A stretch of 10,153 nt of DNA from Desulfocapsa sp. (GTDB lineage: Bacteria; Desulfobacterota; Desulfobulbia; Desulfobulbales; Desulfocapsaceae), in assembly GCA_029942265.1 (NCBI GenBank), contig JAOZTO010000059.1:1-10153 (forward strand). The letters are read 5' to 3'. Shown here piece by piece: positions 1-6,021 of the stretch. The notes beneath the pieces were generated by a model. That model had not been told where the DNA came from, ran no database searches, and worked only from the letters and a program-made list of their open reading frames with translations. Positions within the stretch are counted from its first letter, which is position 1. Each line of letters begins with the position of its first letter. The position numbers were made by a program, and so were the translations under genes.

Positions 1-2
1 GG

Positions 3-104
3 TTTGCCCAGCAAGGTTCTATCTATACCTTCGTGGCTCTGATCTTTTTTTACGCCTGGCGTATGAATCAGCTTGACCGTAAATTTAACGTCAGTGAAGA
101 CTAG
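3..104 (+). CDS. DUF4212 sodium:solute symporter small subunit (3' end only)
   Basis: Frame 3 is open from the window edge to a TAG at 102-104 and gives the last 33 residues of a protein. The visible part holds a hydrophobic helix (IYTFVALIFFYAW) followed by a basic-acidic cytoplasmic tail (RMNQLDRKFNV). This matches the second transmembrane segment and conserved YxWRMNxLDR tail of the short two-helix DUF4212 proteins (TIGR03647-type). In that family the small subunit is encoded directly upstream of a VC_2705-type SSS permease, which is what follows here after 14 bases. The role is inferred from the family: an accessory membrane subunit of a sodium-coupled organic-acid or acetate-like transporter. 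The 5' end and the promoter lie outside the window. Confidence 0.85.
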   Translation, partial: FAQQGSIYTFVALIFFYAWRMNQLDRKFNVSED

Positions 105-118
105 GGAGGAATGAAAGA

Positions 119-1888
119 ATGACAAACTTACAAATTTGGACTTACGCAGTTGTCGGGGCTACATTTGCTCTGTACATTTTTATTGCCATTAGGGCGCGTG
201 CTACAACTACCAGTGAATTCTATGTTGCCGGTAAAGGGATACATCCCGTCTTAAATGGTATGGCCACGGGTGCTGACTGGATGTCAGCCGCCTCGTTTAT
301 CTCTATGGCAGGTCTTATCGCCTTTAAAGGCTATGACGCCTCGGTATATCTTATGGGGTGGACAGGTGGGTATTGCCTGCTTGCCATGCTTCTTGCTCCA
401 TATTTGAGGAAATATGGAAAATTCACCGTGCCAGAGTTTATCGGTGACAGGTTTTATTCGCAGACTGCCCGTGTTGTGGCTGTTATTTGTCTGATAGTAG
501 CATCTCTTACCTATGTTATTGGTCAGATGAAAGGTATTGGAGTTGCTTTTTCCAGATTCCTTGAAATTCAGTTTGAGTATGGCCTTTTCCTTGGGATGGG
601 AATCGTTTTTATCTATGCTGTGCTTGGTGGAATGAAAGGCGTTACCTATACACAGATTGCTCAGTATTGTGTTCTGATTTTTGCGTATACTGTACCTGCC
701 GTCTTCATTTCTTTACAGCTCACAGGAGTTGCACTTCCTCAGCTTGGTCTTGGGGCAACAATGGAAGGAACAGATGTGGACCTTCTGATGAAGCTTAATG
801 GAACACTAAAGGATTTAGGCTTTGCCGAATATACGACGCAAAAGGGGAGCACGTTGAATATGTTTCTGCTGACCATGTCGCTTATGATTGGTACGGCTGG
901 ACTTCCCCATGTAATCACAAGGTTCTTTACTGTGCCAAAGGTTCGTGATGCACGTTCTTCCGCTGGTTGGGCACTGGTTTTTATTGCAATTTTATACACC
1001 ACAGCTCCTGCAGTTGGAGCCATGGCTCGTTTGAATCTGATTGATACGATTCAGGCAGAATCTATTGCACCCGATACCAGCCAAAATTTAAAGATTGATA
1101 ATTTACCGGCTTGGTTTACCAACTGGGAAAAAACCGGTCTTTTAAAGTATGAAGATTTCAATGGTGATGGACGTATTCAGTATGTTGGTAAAAATTATAA
1201 GGATGCAAACGGTAACCCTGTTAAAAATGAAATGGTCAAAGTTGATCGTGATATCATGGTTCTTGCCAATCCAGAAATTGCAAAGTTACCTAACTGGGTT
1301 ATTGCACTCGTTGCAGCTGGTGGAATTGCGGCCGCACTTTCAACGGCTGCCGGACTGTTGCTTGCCATCTCTTCTGCTATTTCTCATGATATAGTAAAGG
1401 GGATTATTGCAAAAAATATTGACGATAAAACAGAGCTTATGGCAGGTCGTATTGCGATGGCAGGTGCTATTGTTGTTGCGGGATACCTCGGACTGCATCC
1501 TCCAGGATTTGCGGCACAGGTTGTAGCTCTCGCCTTTGGGCTTGCAGCATCTTCAATTTTTCCGGCTCTTATGATGGGAATTTTTGCAAAACGTGTCAAT
1601 AACATTGGCGCCGTGCTTGGAATGCTTGCAGGACTTAGTACTACTCTTGTCTATATTTTCTGGTTTAAAGGTTGGTTCTTTATTCCTGGAACAGCCATGG
1701 CAGCTGATAATGCATCAAATTGGTTACTTGGAATAGCTCCTAGCTCCTTTGGTGCAATAGGTGCATTGATTAATTTTGCTATTGCCCTTACTGTTTCGAG
1801 TTTTACTGCACCTCCACCAGAGCATATCCAGCACCTTGTTGAGGACATTCGTGTTCCAATGGGATCAGGATCTGCTGTAGATCACTAA
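119..1888 (+). CDS. Sodium:solute symporter large subunit, VC_2705/ActP-like (SSS family)
   Basis: This 589-residue polytopic inner-membrane protein belongs to the solute:sodium symporter family. Family marks visible are FYVAGKG near residues 35-40, DWMSAASFISMAG at 53-65 in an early helix, GLPHVITRFF at 261-270, and the sodium-site helix around ALSTAAGLLLAISSAISHD at 406-424. The length and the large hydrophilic loop at about residues 308-392 fit the VC_2705 subfamily (TIGR03648) rather than the shorter acetate permease ActP. That loop carries DFNGDGRIQY at 346-355, which resembles the start of an EF-hand calcium loop. The start at 119 has a strong GGGAGGA at 104-110. An ATG at 111 opens only a three-codon reading frame and sits directly on that ribosome site, so it is not the start. 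The gene is co-transcribed with the DUF4212 gene upstream. The substrate is not readable from sequence; a short-chain carboxylate is the usual guess for the family. Confidence 0.92.
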   Translation: MTNLQIWTYAVVGATFALYIFIAIRARATTTSEFYVAGKGIHPVLNGMATGADWMSAASFISMAGLIAFKGYDASVYLMGWTGGYCLLAMLLAPYLRKYGKFTVPEFIGDRFYSQTARVVAVICLIVASLTYVIGQMKGIGVAFSRFLEIQFEYGLFLGMGIVFIYAVLGGMKGVTYTQIAQYCVLIFAYTVPAVFISLQLTGVALPQLGLGATMEGTDVDLLMKLNGTLKDLGFAEYTTQKGSTLNMFLLTMSLMIGTAGLPHVITRFFTVPKVRDARSSAGWALVFIAILYTTAPAVGAMARLNLIDTIQAESIAPDTSQNLKIDNLPAWFTNWEKTGLLKYEDFNGDGRIQYVGKNYKDANGNPVKNEMVKVDRDIMVLANPEIAKLPNWVIALVAAGGIAAALSTAAGLLLAISSAISHDIVKGIIAKNIDDKTELMAGRIAMAGAIVVAGYLGLHPPGFAAQVVALAFGLAASSIFPALMMGIFAKRVNNIGAVLGMLAGLSTTLVYIFWFKGWFFIPGTAMAADNASNWLLGIAPSSFGAIGALINFAIALTVSSFTAPPPEHIQHLVEDIRVPMGSGSAVDH

Positions 1889-1922
1889 TCAGTAACACCT
1901 GATGTTGACATAACACTGAACT

Positions 1923-2028
1923 GTAACTGTGTAAGCGTCCAATTAACCGCACCTTGCTTTATCAAACTTCTGTACCTGTAGGTGTTTCAGGGACGCCAGA
2001 TGTGGTGCAGCTGAACAGTTACTTTTTT
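1923..2028 (+). terminator. Multi-stem structured 3' UTR ending in T6 (possible terminator)
   Basis: Three nested stems can be drawn downstream of the symporter stop: GTAACTGT (1923-1930) with ACAGTTAC (2015-2022), GCGTCC (1935-1940) with GGACGC (1991-1996), and GCACCT (1949-1954) with AGGTGT (1980-1985, one G-T pair). The outer stem is followed directly by six T residues at 2023-2028, as in an intrinsic terminator, but the enclosed loop is unusually large and branched. It could be a weak terminator, an mRNA-stabilising 3' end, or part of a small RNA. The pairings were made by eye and no energy was calculated. Confidence 0.4.
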
Positions 2029-2038
2029 GTTGACTGGA

Positions 2039-2069
2039 ACTGCGCAAAACTTGTTAGGTTTTGCGCAGT
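2039..2069. repeat. Perfect 12-bp hairpin without T tract
   Basis: CTGCGCAAAAC at 2040-2050 pairs perfectly with GTTTTGCGCAG at 2058-2068 across a 7-base loop, and A2039-T2069 adds one more pair. No run of T follows on either strand, so it is not a classical terminator by itself. It lies 14 bases before the strong terminator at 2084. It may protect the transcript 3' end, or be the body of a short RNA ended by that terminator. Confidence 0.6.
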
Positions 2070-2083
2070 GTGGATAAGAAATT

Positions 2084-2122
2084 AAAAAACGCATTCGTAA
2101 TTCTTTACGAATGCGTTTTTTT
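2084..2122 (+). terminator. Strong rho-independent terminator
   Basis: A perfect 17-bp stem is formed by 2084-2100 (A6 then CGCATTCGTAA) and 2105-2121 (TTACGAATGCG then T6), closed by a TTCT loop. The T tract runs to 2122. The A tract on the other side makes the element symmetrical, so it could work in both directions. With all neighbours on the + strand, its clear job is to end the symporter transcript and insulate the isochorismatase-fold gene. Confidence 0.93.
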
Positions 2123-2170
2123 GTTTTAAGAATGGGGGAGAAGAGTTTTTTTTGTTGCCTTTGTACACGG

Positions 2171-2315
2171 ATGAGTCCGTTGATTTAATAGCATTTTTGT
2201 TCGATGTCGAGGTAAATGAAAAATTTTACCGCAGGCATATGGTTGATATTCCGAGGATAAAATTTTTCATTTAACGAAGAGATCGGGCGAAAAGGCATTA
2301 AATCAACAGGCTCAT
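2171..2315. repeat. 145-base near-continuous imperfect palindrome (long hairpin)
   Basis: The segment folds on itself almost end to end. The outer arms 2171-2192 and 2295-2315 give 20 pairs with one C/A mismatch and one bulged A2190. A middle segment, 2194-2208 with 2279-2293, gives about 14 more pairs including three G-T wobbles. The inner arms 2213-2228 and 2258-2273 are a perfect 16-bp match. The apical loop is about 25 bases (2231-2255). It ends 23 bases before the isochorismatase-fold start codon, so a transcript from upstream would carry it in the leader. No direct repeat longer than GG flanks it, so an insertion cannot be shown. It is either a MITE-like relic or a structured leader or small RNA. 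I do not recognise the family. Confidence 0.75.
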
Positions 2316-2338
2316 GGATATAAAAAGGAAATTTAGCC

Positions 2339-2890
2339 ATGCTGCTACCAGAAAATTGCTATCTCCATATCATTGATCCCCAGGATCGATTAATGCGTCA
2401 AATTCATAATGCGGATAAGGTTACTGCAACTATTGCAAAGATGATTCATTGCGCAAAAATAATCGACATTCCAATAATCGGGAATACTCAGTACAAACAA
2501 GGTCTTGGCGCATATGTTCCAGAGTTGGAGAAATTGATGGTCGATGTTCCTCGCCCTGACAAAACAGTTTTTAATGCCCTTGCAAACAGAGAAACAAAGA
2601 AGCTTATTACTGCGTTGCCGGCATCGGTAACAACAGCAATACTTGTTGGAGTTGAAACCCATATTTGTATTTACCAGACTGCTGCCGGATTGCAGGAGAT
2701 AGGAATTACGCCATGGGTGGTCGCAGATGCAGTTTCGTCTCGCACTGAAGTAAATCATACACTAGGATTGGAACGTATGCGAGATATGGACGTAGTTATC
2801 GGGCCTGCAGAAATGATTCTTTATGAATTACTTCGAAAATCTGGAACTCCAGAATTTAAAGCAGTACTTCCGCATATACTTGTACGTTGA
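2339..2890 (+). CDS. Isochorismatase-fold cysteine hydrolase
   Basis: This 183-residue soluble protein has the usual length of single-domain isochorismatase-family hydrolases. The catalytic triad is visible in order: Asp13 in HIIDPQD, Lys75 in RPDKTVFNAL, and the nucleophile Cys110 in VGVETHICIYQTA. The V-E pair before THIC is the usual site of the conserved cis-peptide. The sequence resembles the YcaC/ISOC group of uncharacterised amide hydrolases more than the EntB-type isochorismatase, and there is no aryl carrier domain or siderophore gene nearby. The substrate therefore cannot be assigned. The start at 2339 is supported by AAGGAA at 2325-2330, eight bases upstream. The gene stands alone: a strong terminator and a long hairpin precede it, and a MITE-like insertion begins 27 bases after its stop codon. 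No clear promoter was found ahead of it. Confidence 0.9.
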   Translation: MLLPENCYLHIIDPQDRLMRQIHNADKVTATIAKMIHCAKIIDIPIIGNTQYKQGLGAYVPELEKLMVDVPRPDKTVFNALANRETKKLITALPASVTTAILVGVETHICIYQTAAGLQEIGITPWVVADAVSSRTEVNHTLGLERMRDMDVVIGPAEMILYELLRKSGTPEFKAVLPHILVR

Positions 2891-2909
2891 AATGATAAGA
2901 AATTTGCAG

Positions 2910-2917
2910 TAACGAAG
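2910..2917. repeat. Target-site duplication, left copy (TAACGAAG)
   Basis: TAACGAAG directly abuts the outermost base of the left terminal inverted repeat of the 2918-3073 element. An identical octamer abuts the right end at 3074-3081. The match is exactly 8 bp and does not extend on either side. Confidence 0.85.
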
Positions 2918-3073
2918 GTAAATATTCGGGTTGGGTTCAAAACAGCCCAGACCACTGAATTGTAAATGTTTGGATAGTGCCCCAGGTTCGTTTGATCTAG
3001 CTTGTGAACTATATTTGTTCATATGTGAGCAAGCCAGATCGAACGAAGATGGGGGTGCTAGCCGAATATTTAC
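2918..3073. mobile_element. 156-bp non-autonomous MITE-like element, IS66-type ends
   Basis: The ends are perfect 12-bp inverted repeats, GTAAATATTCGG (2918-2929) and CCGAATATTTAC (3062-3073), flanked by perfect 8-bp direct repeats TAACGAAG. The interior has no credible gene but is highly folded: a small hairpin TGGGTT/AGCCCA (2932-2937 with 2944-2949) and a long arm pairing 2975-3009 with 3017-3060, interrupted by a few mismatches and a bulge. Termini starting GTAA together with an 8-bp duplication are the known pattern of IS66-family insertion sequences, so an IS66-type transposase elsewhere in the genome probably moved it. That family assignment is an inference from four bases and the duplication length. 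Removing the element and one duplication restores an intergenic gap of 87 bases between the hydrolase gene and alaS. Weak 60-residue open frames across it look incidental. Confidence 0.8.
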
Positions 3074-3081
3074 TAACGAAG
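3074..3081. repeat. Target-site duplication, right copy (TAACGAAG)
   Basis: This is the second TAACGAAG, starting at the base after the right terminal inverted repeat. The pair defines the insertion boundaries without ambiguity. Confidence 0.85.
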
Positions 3082-3094
3082 AAGATGAAGAGTT

Positions 3095-3136
3095 TTTACG
3101 AATCCATCATTTAAAAATTTAATTTAAAAGTATAAT
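3095..3136 (+). promoter_or_regulatory. Candidate alaS promoter(s) giving a very short leader
   Basis: Two overlapping readings are possible. TTTACG (3095-3100), a 17-base spacer and TTTAAT (3118-3123) match the sigma-70 boxes at 4 of 6 and 5 of 6 positions and predict a start near 3130, 12 bases before the ATG. Alternatively the perfect TATAAT at 3131-3136 would start transcription at about 3142-3144, on the start codon itself, but it lacks a good -35 box at normal spacing. Both lie outside the MITE-like element, so its insertion left the promoter intact. The region is very AT-rich, so chance matches are a real risk. Confidence 0.45.
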
Positions 3137-3141
3137 TTATT

Positions 3142-5790
3142 ATGAAAGGAACAGAAATTCGCAGACGGTTTATAGAATATTTCAAAGAACATAATCATAC
3201 CCCTGTGGAGAGTGCATCGCTTGTACCGCAGGATGATCCCACACTACTGTTTGTGAATGCTGGTATGGTTCAGTTTAAAACAGTGTTTATGGGCGAGGAT
3301 AAACGAAGTTATAGTCGTGCCGTGACCAGCCAACGATGTGTGCGTGCAGGTGGTAAACATAATGATCTTGAAAATGTGGGATACACCGCAAGACATCACA
3401 CATTCTTTGAAATGTTAGGGAATTTTTCTTTTGGGGACTATTTCAAGGAAGACGCAATCAACTTCGCCTGGGAATTTTTGGTGAAAGAACTTGGGCTTCC
3501 TGCGGATCAGCTCTGGGTTTCTGTTTTTGACGATGATGATGAAGCGTATGAGCTTTGGGAAACTATCGAAGACCTACCGAAAGGGCGAATTGTCAGGCTT
3601 GGTGAAAAAGATAACTTTTGGGCAATGGGTGACACTGGGCCTTGTGGACCATGTTCTGAGATTCATATTGATCAGGGAAGGGAAGCTGGGTGCGACCGGC
3701 CAGATTGTGCCGTTGGTTGTGATTGTGATCGGTTCCTGGAACTTTGGAATCTAGTCTTTATGCAGTTTAATCGTTCAGAAGATGGAACAATGACTCCCCT
3801 TCCAAAACCAAGCATTGATACCGGTATGGGGCTTGAACGAGTAGCCGCAGTTTTACAGGGAAAATTCAATAATTATGATACGGATCTTTTTCAGCCTATA
3901 ATTGCAAAGCTTGAAGAGTTGTCAGGAAAAAAATACCTCGAAAATCAACAAGATACCACTGCAATGAGAGTGATTGCAGATCATGCCCGAGCAACTACGT
4001 TTATGGTTGCAGATGGCGTATTACCATCAAATGAAGGTCGAGGCTATGTTTTACGCCGAGTTATGCGACGAGCCATTCGTTATGGACGCAGCTTGGGACT
4101 TGTTGATCCTTTTATGGAGGTGGTAACAGCAGTGGTAACAGATACCATGAAAGATGCCCATTCACATTTAGAGGATTGTGCAGGATTGCTGGTCAAGGTA
4201 GTTAATAATGAAGAGTTGCGTTTTGGTGAGACACTTGATCATGGCTTAACATTGCTCGATGAAGAAATTGAGCGATTAAGTGGCGTAAAGGAGAAACGTA
4301 TTCAAGGAGAGTTTATTTTTAAACTCTATGATACTTTTGGTTTTCCGGTTGATATTGTGAGAGATATTTCATTGGAACGTGGTTTTACAGTCGATTATGA
4401 CGGTTTTGAAAAGGCCATGGAGAAGCAGCGTTCTCAATCTCGTGCCTCACAAAAAGGAGAAAACGTCAGACTTCTTGGAAAGGGCGTGAAAGAGCTTGTC
4501 GAGAGCGGCAAAACCAGTGAGTTTGTTGGTTACGATCAACTGGAATGTGAAGCTGAAGTTTACGGATTACTGGACTTTGATGGCAATAACGTAAATGAAT
4601 TAGCAGTGGGAACAGAAGGACAGCTTTTTGTTAACCGCACTCCATTTTATGCGGAATCAGGTGGTCAGGCAGGCGATACAGGTAGTGTAAATTGGAAGGG
4701 TGGCCAGGCTGAAATATCTGGCACAATTACAGAGGGCGAAGGAGTTATTCTTCACAATTTGAAAAACATTACAGGATCATTGACTGTGGGTAGTTCTGTG
4801 AAACTACAAATTAACCGGGATAAACGTAATGATGTTATTGCCAACCATACGGCAACGCACTTATTGCAGGCGGCACTTAAAGAGCTGCTTGGAGATCATA
4901 TTAAGCAGGCAGGTTCTCAAGTGACACCGGAGCGAATTCGATTTGATTTCACACATTTTTCACAACTGTCCCTTGATGAAAAAGATGCAGTTGAAAAACT
5001 GGTTAATGAAAAAATCAGAGGAAATATGATTGCCGAAACGGCACTTCTTGGGCGAGAAGAAGCAATAAAGCAAGGTGCAACGGCACTTTTTGGGGAAAAA
5101 TATGGCGAGCATGTCCGAGTGGTGAGCCTTGGAGATTTTTCAAGGGAACTATGCGGTGGAACCCATGTGGCAGCAACAGGGCAGGTTGGTCTGTTCCAAA
5201 TTGTAAGTGAAGGTGGAATCGCAGCAGGAGTACGCAGAATTGAGGCTGTAACGGGTAGAGTATCACAGCAGCGAATGCAGGTTCAGTCTCGGCGTGAACA
5301 CGATATCTGCAAACAGTTAAATGTGCAGCCAGAAAATATTGTTGAACGTCTGAAGAGTCTGGCTGATACAAATAAACGTCTTGAAAAACAAGTAACGGAT
5401 CTTTCCACACAGCTAGCAACATCTGATCTTGGTGATCTTCTTGAATCAGCAAAAGAGATTGATGGTGTAAAAGTTGTGGCAGCTGAAATCCCATTGGACA
5501 GTCCTAAAACTCTGCGTGAAGTTGGCGATACCATGCGTGATAAGATGGGGAGTGGTGTAGCAGTGCTGGGTGGAGAAATTAATTCAAAAGCGGCACTTCT
5601 TGTAATTGTATCCAATGACCTTACGAAAAGAATTAAGGCGGGAGAACTTGTGAATAGTCTTGCTGCAATCGTTGGAGGAAAAGGCGGCGGAAGACCAGAC
5701 ATGGCGCAGGCTGGAGGGAATATGCCGGATAAGATGAGTGAGGCGATTGCTTCGGTGTATAATCATGTGAAAGTGTTGCTGGCTAAATAA
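3142..5790 (+). CDS. alaS: Alanine--tRNA ligase
   Basis: This is a full-length cytoplasmic AlaRS of 882 residues, close to the 875 or so of E. coli, which charges tRNA-Ala and clears mischarged Ser and Gly. The catalytic core begins MKGTEIRRRFIEYF and holds the motif 2 region ARHHTFFEMLGN (about 83-94) and motif 3 GMGLER (228-233). Between them is a Cys-rich insert (Cys168, 171, 184, 189, 193 and 195), seen in some bacterial AlaRS and probably metal binding. The editing domain has both zinc half-sites, His569-x3-His573 and Cys671-GGT-His675. A coiled coil near 720-755 leads to the C-Ala domain with GGKGGGRPDMAQAGG (845-859). The start is fixed by family alignment, yet no Shine-Dalgarno lies in the 20 bases upstream (ATTTAAAAGTATAATTTATT), unlike the symporter, hydrolase and atp genes in the window. 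It is probably monocistronic or reads weakly into the atp operon, since no clear terminator follows. Confidence 0.98.
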   Translation: MKGTEIRRRFIEYFKEHNHTPVESASLVPQDDPTLLFVNAGMVQFKTVFMGEDKRSYSRAVTSQRCVRAGGKHNDLENVGYTARHHTFFEMLGNFSFGDYFKEDAINFAWEFLVKELGLPADQLWVSVFDDDDEAYELWETIEDLPKGRIVRLGEKDNFWAMGDTGPCGPCSEIHIDQGREAGCDRPDCAVGCDCDRFLELWNLVFMQFNRSEDGTMTPLPKPSIDTGMGLERVAAVLQGKFNNYDTDLFQPIIAKLEELSGKKYLENQQDTTAMRVIADHARATTFMVADGVLPSNEGRGYVLRRVMRRAIRYGRSLGLVDPFMEVVTAVVTDTMKDAHSHLEDCAGLLVKVVNNEELRFGETLDHGLTLLDEEIERLSGVKEKRIQGEFIFKLYDTFGFPVDIVRDISLERGFTVDYDGFEKAMEKQRSQSRASQKGENVRLLGKGVKELVESGKTSEFVGYDQLECEAEVYGLLDFDGNNVNELAVGTEGQLFVNRTPFYAESGGQAGDTGSVNWKGGQAEISGTITEGEGVILHNLKNITGSLTVGSSVKLQINRDKRNDVIANHTATHLLQAALKELLGDHIKQAGSQVTPERIRFDFTHFSQLSLDEKDAVEKLVNEKIRGNMIAETALLGREEAIKQGATALFGEKYGEHVRVVSLGDFSRELCGGTHVAATGQVGLFQIVSEGGIAAGVRRIEAVTGRVSQQRMQVQSRREHDICKQLNVQPENIVERLKSLADTNKRLEKQVTDLSTQLATSDLGDLLESAKEIDGVKVVAAEIPLDSPKTLREVGDTMRDKMGSGVAVLGGEINSKAALLVIVSNDLTKRIKAGELVNSLAAIVGGKGGGRPDMAQAGGNMPDKMSEAIASVYNHVKVLLAK

Positions 5791-5814
5791 ATAATATTTT
5801 TCGCAGGATATTTG

Positions 5815-5866
5815 CTATTTTTAATAGAGTGCGATATTTCAGGAATAGAGTGTTCACTATCTATTC
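5815..5866. promoter_or_regulatory. Repeated 9-bp motif cluster upstream of the atp promoter (operator-like)
   Basis: AATAGAGTG occurs at 5823-5831 and again at 5844-5852, a 21-base period equal to about two helical turns. Each copy is part of a palindrome: CTATT-TTT-AATAG at 5815-5827, and GAATAGAGTG facing CACT-AT-CTATTC at 5843-5866. The cluster ends 10 bases before the -35 box at 5877, where an activator or repressor could act. No known regulator motif is recognised. The second palindrome could also be the end of the alaS transcript, but no T run follows it. Confidence 0.45.
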
Positions 5867-5876
5867 TATAAAAAAG

Positions 5877-5905
5877 TTGACAGTATAGTATATTTACAGT
5901 ACAAC
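5877..5905 (+). promoter_or_regulatory. Sigma-70 promoter of the ATP synthase operon
   Basis: A perfect TTGACA (5877-5882) is followed at exactly 17 bases by TACAAC (5900-5905, 4 of 6 matches to TATAAT). The predicted start is near 5912, giving a leader of about 110 bases before the b' subunit gene. It is the best-spaced promoter in the 231-base gap between alaS and the atp genes, and the leader then contains the two inverted repeats described separately. Confidence 0.6.
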
Positions 5906-5913
5906 CGTTTTTT

Positions 5914-5928
5914 GTGATTGTGAATCAC
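5914..5928. promoter_or_regulatory. Small palindrome just downstream of the predicted atp start site
   Basis: GTGATT-GTG-AATCAC is a perfect 6-bp inverted repeat around a 3-base centre, placed at about +3 to +17 of the predicted transcript. It resembles half-sites of CRP/FNR-type regulators (TGTGA and TCAC), but the centre is seven bases rather than the usual six. It may instead be a small leader hairpin. Confidence 0.3.
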
Positions 5929-5951
5929 CATTCATTTTTAGCATTTTTGTT

Positions 5952-5998
5952 GAATTATCATAACTATCCAAAATGTTATTTGGTAGTTACGAATTATC
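5952..5998. repeat. 31-bp hairpin bounded by perfect 8-bp direct repeats (possible micro-MITE)
   Basis: GAATTATC at 5952-5959 and 5991-5998 encloses exactly 5960-5990. That core is an inverted repeat: TAACTA-T-CCAAA (5961-5972) pairs with TTTGGTAGTTA (5979-5989) around a 6-base loop with one bulged T5967, and only the outermost base pair (A5960/C5990) fails. Read inward, the right end begins GTAACTA and the left end ATAACTA. The arrangement is the same as in the 2918-3073 element, 8-bp duplication outside GTAA-like ends, but shrunk to 31 bases. It lies in the atp leader 24 bases before the b' start codon. A repeated regulator site around a leader hairpin is the alternative. Confidence 0.5.
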
Positions 5999-6021
5999 TT
6001 AGCTAATCAGGAGCAGAGAAT

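Noticed and set aside
111..122. ATG at 111 as start of the symporter or of a leader peptide
   Set aside because: It encodes only three codons before TGA and touches the GGGAGGA ribosome site, leaving no spacing for initiation.
1905..1933. TTGACA at 1905-1910 as a promoter for a small RNA
   Set aside because: At 16-18 base spacing the -10 candidates (for example TGTGTA) match the consensus poorly.
2040..2068. Possible integron attC site, from GTTAGGT at 2053-2059
   Set aside because: No matching RYYYAAC partner is present at the right distance, and GTTAGGT is partly in the loop of a simple hairpin.
2168..2294. Hammerhead-like boxes (GGATGAGTCC and GGGCGAAA) in the long hairpin
   Set aside because: The invariant CTGATGA is broken as CGGATGA, the two boxes are over 100 bases apart, and both are better explained as strands of the long stem.
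2171..2315. Retron-type or CRISPR-type RNA
   Set aside because: There is no reverse transcriptase or cas gene in the window, and there is no repeat-spacer periodicity; the segment is a single hairpin.
2171..2315. Target-site duplication around the long hairpin
   Set aside because: Only GG matches on the two sides, which is expected by chance; an insertion origin is therefore left open rather than claimed.
2931..3122. 63-codon open frame starting TTG on the + strand, and a 64-codon frame on the - strand at 2828-3022
   Set aside because: Both lie mainly inside the folded MITE-like element, the first runs through its right target duplication, neither has a ribosome site or a recognisable domain, and inverted repeats commonly create such frames.
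5015..5494. Long - strand open frames within alaS (5015-5494 and 5283-5702)
   Set aside because: They are antisense shadows of a fully conserved AlaRS reading frame, with low-complexity translations and no ribosome site.
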